Below are positions 60,314 to 64,000 of a DNA stretch of 64,000 nucleotides, piece by piece. Each line of letters begins with the position of its first letter. Positions within the stretch are counted from its first letter, which is position 1. The stretch lies in assembly GCA_030770545.1 (NCBI GenBank), contig CM061090.1, forward strand, positions 8,697,501 to 8,761,500. Direction: 5' to 3'. The stretch comes from Macropodus opercularis (Eukaryota; Chordata; Actinopteri; Anabantiformes; Osphronemidae). The notes under the pieces were generated by a model. It ran no database searches. It was not told the origin of the DNA and saw only the letters and a list, made by a program, of their open reading frames with translations. A program made the translations under genes and the position numbers.

Positions 60314-60904
60314 CAGTGGTTCCCAACCTGTGTGCTGCTGCTACATAAGTGTGCCATGAAAAATCATCAGTTCTTGAACGTTATCCAATTTCACTGGATC
60401 ATTTCTCAGAGTGAGCAGCGTGTAGTGACAAGCAAAACAGTGAAACGCTTCCACAGAGGACAGTTGAACTTTCCACTGCCACCAGCTGGACAAACGACTC
60501 ATAGGACACAGTCATGCTTGGAGTGAAAGCAGGTGAACTGATAATTGATAATTTTCTTGTCTTCGACTTTTACTGGGGGACCAACCGAGCCAACTCCACT
60601 ATGACTGGTGTGAGGTGGAAAGTTGTCCAACATTTGCTGAAACGCGTGAACAGATGGAGAAACAGGCAGCGTTACTTAGAAAAACCACCAAGACGAGTGA
60701 GAAAGTTCTTAACGCTACCAAGTTACTGAGCTCATCTAAAGCCAAACAGTTACACACTGTAGCAGAGACATCGATGCTGCCTGAAAAATAATCTGAAGAG
60801 ACGCTCGGCCCTGGAGCCAAAGAAAGAAGCAAGTCCCTCCATCAGTTAAACAGACTAGAGTTTCATTATTTATATTCTGTGGCCCAGTGGTTGGGGAAAC
60901 ATTG
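60314..60904. mobile_element. Degraded hAT-type non-autonomous DNA element
   Basis: The left end reads CAGTGGTTCCCAACC and the right end, reverse-complemented, CAATGTTTCCCCAACC. These are near-matching terminal inverted repeats of the hAT (Charlie-like) type. The flanking 8-mers GTCTAGTG and ATCTAATT agree at five of eight positions, fitting the hAT NTCTAGAN target preference. No transposase frame is present. A second similar end-like sequence (CAGTGTTTCTCAACC) starts at about 60256. Confidence 0.6.
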
Positions 60905-63256
60905 ATCTAATTTTATTTTTAATAAAAACAAATTAATTGCATATGTTAAGCTTTTGAGCAGAAGTACAATTCAGGAATTTAAAAGGATTTCACTTGAAAC
61001 TGCTGCTCTGTTTCCTAATATTACCAGACATGTATGTACATTCAGTGGCAGTTTCTCCAAACTGTGGCATCCTGCTGGCATCTTACTTACAGAATCCTCT
61101 GCTTAAAGCGTTGCTTAGTGTTTACCTGCAGCCTGAGACACAAGCCAATCCAGAGCAAAAATGACAAGGTTTCAAATTTCCAATTATCAAAGCATTTATA
61201 ATAATTCATCGCTGCTGTTGTGCATCATGGTCTCCCTTTGTTTTGTGCAGTCTCTCCCTTGAGCAGGCACTAGGCCACGGTTGTGTCCTGACTTGAGCGT
61301 GATGCCCATCTTGACTTACCTTTAACTGTATCTATCAATCCATTAGGTGCAAAGTCTTCTCTGTTGAAGTCAAAAAGGCGATGATGGTAAATTATACATG
61401 TTCTTTAACACACTTTGGCTGAACTGAAGATTTAAGTCATAATTTTTAGCTCAGCTGTCATGTCCTACCTACCAGTCTTTCGTTTGGGACTGAGCTGGTA
61501 CAGAATATTTCAAGCTACTGTTCTCACATGAGCATCGGTAACATTTGGGTCATCAGAGCTGTTCATTCTGCAGTAGCACAGAAACTGGATCTGGTTTAAA
61601 CTGAATCCGCATTGTTGTTAAAAGGTTTCAATAAAGTCCTAGTGGCAACAGATGACGCCTGCAGCCAGGGTGTGGCTGAGGAGATGCACCTCTGGGCCTC
61701 TCGGTTGTTCTGTGGCCTGCTTGTCATCTGCTTTTGTGTAAAGCAAAGATTTAAAAACCAACTCAAGGACAAAACTGTGCACTTATTGTCAGGGGAGGGT
61801 TTTCAGGTAGCCTGGCTCACCTCATCCTTCATCTGACAGATACACCCTACAATGGTGCGTCCTGAAGTCCTCAAAAGACTGGAGGGAAACGTCGCCTGTC
61901 GCGGATGCTTCCTGCTTTACTGATGGTCTTCATGTTGTGCAGTAAGTCTCTGCCTCTGAACCTGTCGTGTAGGTTATTTTGGGATGTTTTTTTTTAACTG
62001 TTCCATGAAGCCATCGAAACGTCTGCTAGTTCAAAACCACAAAGATAGAAAGGAAATGCACACGACCTCTATGTTTCACATGAAGACCAGCTTGGTGCCT
62101 GTGACGCCGCCGCACTGTTACATGAAGCAAAATGTTTTACCCCTCTATGAAGAGGTGAGACGCTTCAGATTAAAAGGATTTCATGAGATAATGCTGCTGT
62201 TGGACGCCCTCTTATTAATGTGTAGGTGGTAGAGGAGTCTGACATTAGGCTGAATCACCTCTGGCCTGCAACGGAATATCGACCCCACTCGAAAGCTGAT
62301 TCGTTTTCATGGTAGATTCAACAAGAACGATAACACGTTTGCTTAGTCTTTGACTCAAACTAGGACGGAGAAGGACGCCGCACTGTCTAGAGCTGCCGCC
62401 GAGCACGTTGTAGGAACTGTAGGACCTTTGTAGGATTTAAATGCAAAGCAGCAGTGACTAACAGTAACTGTGTGTTAGTCTTCTCAGCTGTTCATGTTTG
62501 ATTGTTTAGAAATTATCAGCCTGTAAACTCACAGCTGCACGAGCTTCAGACCGTGAATGGACAAAGAGGCCTGAGGGGGCACACGATCAGCCCATGATTC
62601 TAATAATGCAAAAAGAAGCACATGTGAACTTGCAACATTTCTAGTTGTTGATAGACTGTGATGCCTAATGTCTGGTTGTACTCATCTTCTACGTGCATCA
62701 GCTCTGCAGTCGATGATGTTGGCTGGCTCTGCTGCTTCTGCCCCTTTGGACTGTTTGCAAATTGCAATGGATTTTTATTATTTTTTTAACCTGGATGAGG
62801 GTCAGTTGGTAAACATAAACCACCTACGCAGCACTGACAAAGTGTTTGTATTAAAGATCTCTGGACTTTTGATGTGGTTACACAGTTTAATGGTTTCTTC
62901 TTTATTTTCAGTGTTGTACACAGAAGTTTTCATCTCGCACAACAAGACGACATCTGAGGGTAAGTCATCCTCTTGATTGTCTACATGTGTCCATATACTA
63001 AGTAAAACACATTATGGGCTGTGGTTTGATTTTAAAGAGCTGCACTTTACCCTTATAATGCAATCATTGAGTCTTTTGCAGAAGCCATGTGTGAGGGGCA
63101 GTCCAACCACAGATGCATTTCTCGAAGTGACCTTTGAAACCACAACCCACCTCCATCTTCCACAACACTGGCCCCATTGGCTCAGACGCCCTTTACTACA
63201 GATAAAGAGCAGCTGTTGTATTTCACCTGTCTCCTCCAGAGTAATATCGGGTCATC
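60905..63256. other. Gene-free stretch before the chemokine
   Basis: No exon or recognisable repeat. The last 60 bases before the chemokine ATG include GATAAAGAG (63201-63209), a possible weak TATA-type element. Confidence 0.5.
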
Positions 63257-63323
63257 ATGAAGACTCTTCACATTTTCTTATTCTGCATCCTGGCGGCTGC
63301 TCTGGTTTCCATGGTCGTCTGCA
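63257..63323 (+). CDS. CC chemokine exon 1: signal peptide
   Basis: This exon encodes 22 codons plus one base. The context TCATCATGA has T at -3 relative to this ATG, so it is not optimal, but it is the only ATG giving a signal peptide in phase. Donor TGCA|GTAAGA. Confidence 0.9.
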
Positions 63324-63870
63324 GTAAGATCAATTTCAAAAGCATTATTTATGTGGAGGTGTGTGTTAGAGGTGTCGCATGTCAAACTTCTAGATAAACA
63401 CTAACTTTATTTTGTTTTTCAGGTGAGTATGTTACAACCAATGTTGATGACTGCTGCTTTACCTACTACCCAAGAAGAATAAAAAGAACCTTAATTCAGT
63501 CTTATTACCTGTCAGATGAGCGATGCTACAAACCTGCAGTCATGTAAGTCTATGAACAAAATAAAATGTATACTTTTAATTGGTAACTATGTACACTGCA
63601 AAAATAAAAGTATACTGAGTTGAACCTTTTCACTATTATAGTGCATCTGGAACATCCTTTCTAAACGTTACTAAATCAAAAGTACAAAAAATAAGAATCC
63701 TAAATAAAACTTATTTTAAAGGATGACATTTGTTATTTACTATTTATTTAGACCATCATATTGGCTTTTTTTTCAGTTTGGTGACTCTACGGTCTCGTCG
63801 CGTTTGTGTGGACCCAAATCTCTCCTGGGTTAAAGGCATCATGGATTATCTGGATGAGCAGAGCTTTTAA
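63257..63870 (+). CDS. CC chemokine, three exons, 93 aa
   Basis: This encodes a secreted chemoattractant cytokine of the CC family, acting through G-protein-coupled chemokine receptors on leukocytes. Exons are 63257-63323, 63423-63543 and 63777-63870, with phases 1 and 2, the classic CC chemokine layout. Residues 1-22 form a signal peptide (hydrophobic LHIFLFCILAAALVSMVV). The mature part has adjacent cysteines in DDCCFTYYP, a third in ERCYKPAVI and a fourth in RRVCVDP, then SWVKGIMDYLDEQ as the C-terminal helix. Length and spacing are normal for a CCL3/4/5-like protein. Teleost CC chemokines expanded independently, so I give no orthologue symbol. No poly(A) signal is visible before the window ends. 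Confidence 0.92.
63423..63543 (+). CDS. CC chemokine exon 2: CC motif and third cysteine
   Basis: Acceptor TTTTTCAG, donor CAT|GTAAGT. It contains DDCC, the YYPRRIKRTLIQSYYLS core and CYKPAV. The exon begins GTGAGTAT, which itself resembles a donor, but splicing at AG|GT is required for the frame. Confidence 0.92.
63777..63870 (+). CDS. CC chemokine exon 3: fourth cysteine and C-terminal helix
   Basis: Acceptor TTTTTTTTCAG. It encodes LVTLRSRRVCVDPNLSWVKG followed by a short acidic helix and the stop TAA at 63868. Confidence 0.92.
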
Positions 63871-64000
63871 AGTACTTTCCTGTTTTTGTTGCTTTGTAAC
63901 AGTGATTAATTTTGGCACCTTGGTTTTCTTATGATGCCTTCCATACACAAAGTATTTTAATTTTGCTTTGAATCATCGTGAACTACTCTTTTGATTTTTG

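Noticed and set aside
62668..63327. Open frames of 102 and 116 residues upstream of and overlapping chemokine exon 1
   Set aside because: Neither shows a signal peptide or cysteine pattern; the chemokine frame is different and well supported.
1..64000. CRISPR arrays, operons, prophage or integron features
   Set aside because: None seen; the sequence is vertebrate nuclear DNA.

Overview
The window looks like nuclear DNA of a ray-finned fish, most likely a percomorph teleost. It has split genes with GT-AG introns, many (CA)n/(GT)n microsatellites, tRNA-derived SINE copies of the type common in fish introns, a LINE 3' tail, a hAT-type non-autonomous element and a teleost-style CC chemokine. There is no bacterial-style gene density, operon or CRISPR array.

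Layout. Positions 1 to about 18,960 are gene-free as far as I can see: microsatellites, one nearly full-length SINE (7752-8018), an A-rich degenerate tandem repeat (10060-10412), two damaged tRNA-Ala-like sequences, a G-rich block and some AT-rich stretches that could be enhancers. A CpG-rich promoter-like block with a GC box lies at about 18,960-19,330. The main gene follows on the + strand: a class 4 semaphorin, best matched to sema4f, with 15 coding exons from 19656 to 56392, 851 codons, and all exon phases in register. Intron 1 is about 28.2 kb; exons 2 to 15 are packed into 8.4 kb. The product has a signal peptide, sema domain, PSI domain, Ig-like segment, one transmembrane helix and a long cytoplasmic tail ending in a PDZ-binding motif. 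Two AATAAA signals lie at 56438 and 57048.

Downstream, a broken carbohydrate-sulfotransferase-like fragment lies on the - strand (57498-57809). It is followed by a frameshifted LINE tail (about 58266-58530), a degraded hAT-type element (60314-60904), and a complete three-exon CC chemokine gene on the + strand (63257-63870, 93 aa).

Most interesting structure: arms of about 510 bp, nearly identical and in inverted orientation, lie in intron 1 (about 46802-47313) and intron 3 (about 50161-50679). They bracket exons 2 and 3 of sema4f. In the pre-mRNA they could form a long stem and promote back-splicing or skipping of those exons. Other points are a stop-free in-frame 96-nt intron 13, a retained-intron-14 frame that would give a secreted form lacking the membrane anchor, three upstream ORFs in the presumed 5' leader, and a poly(A) tract flanked by a perfect short direct repeat (21291-21330), which resembles a minimal retrotransposition scar. 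I found no wholly new system. The inverted repeat is the best candidate for unusual biology.
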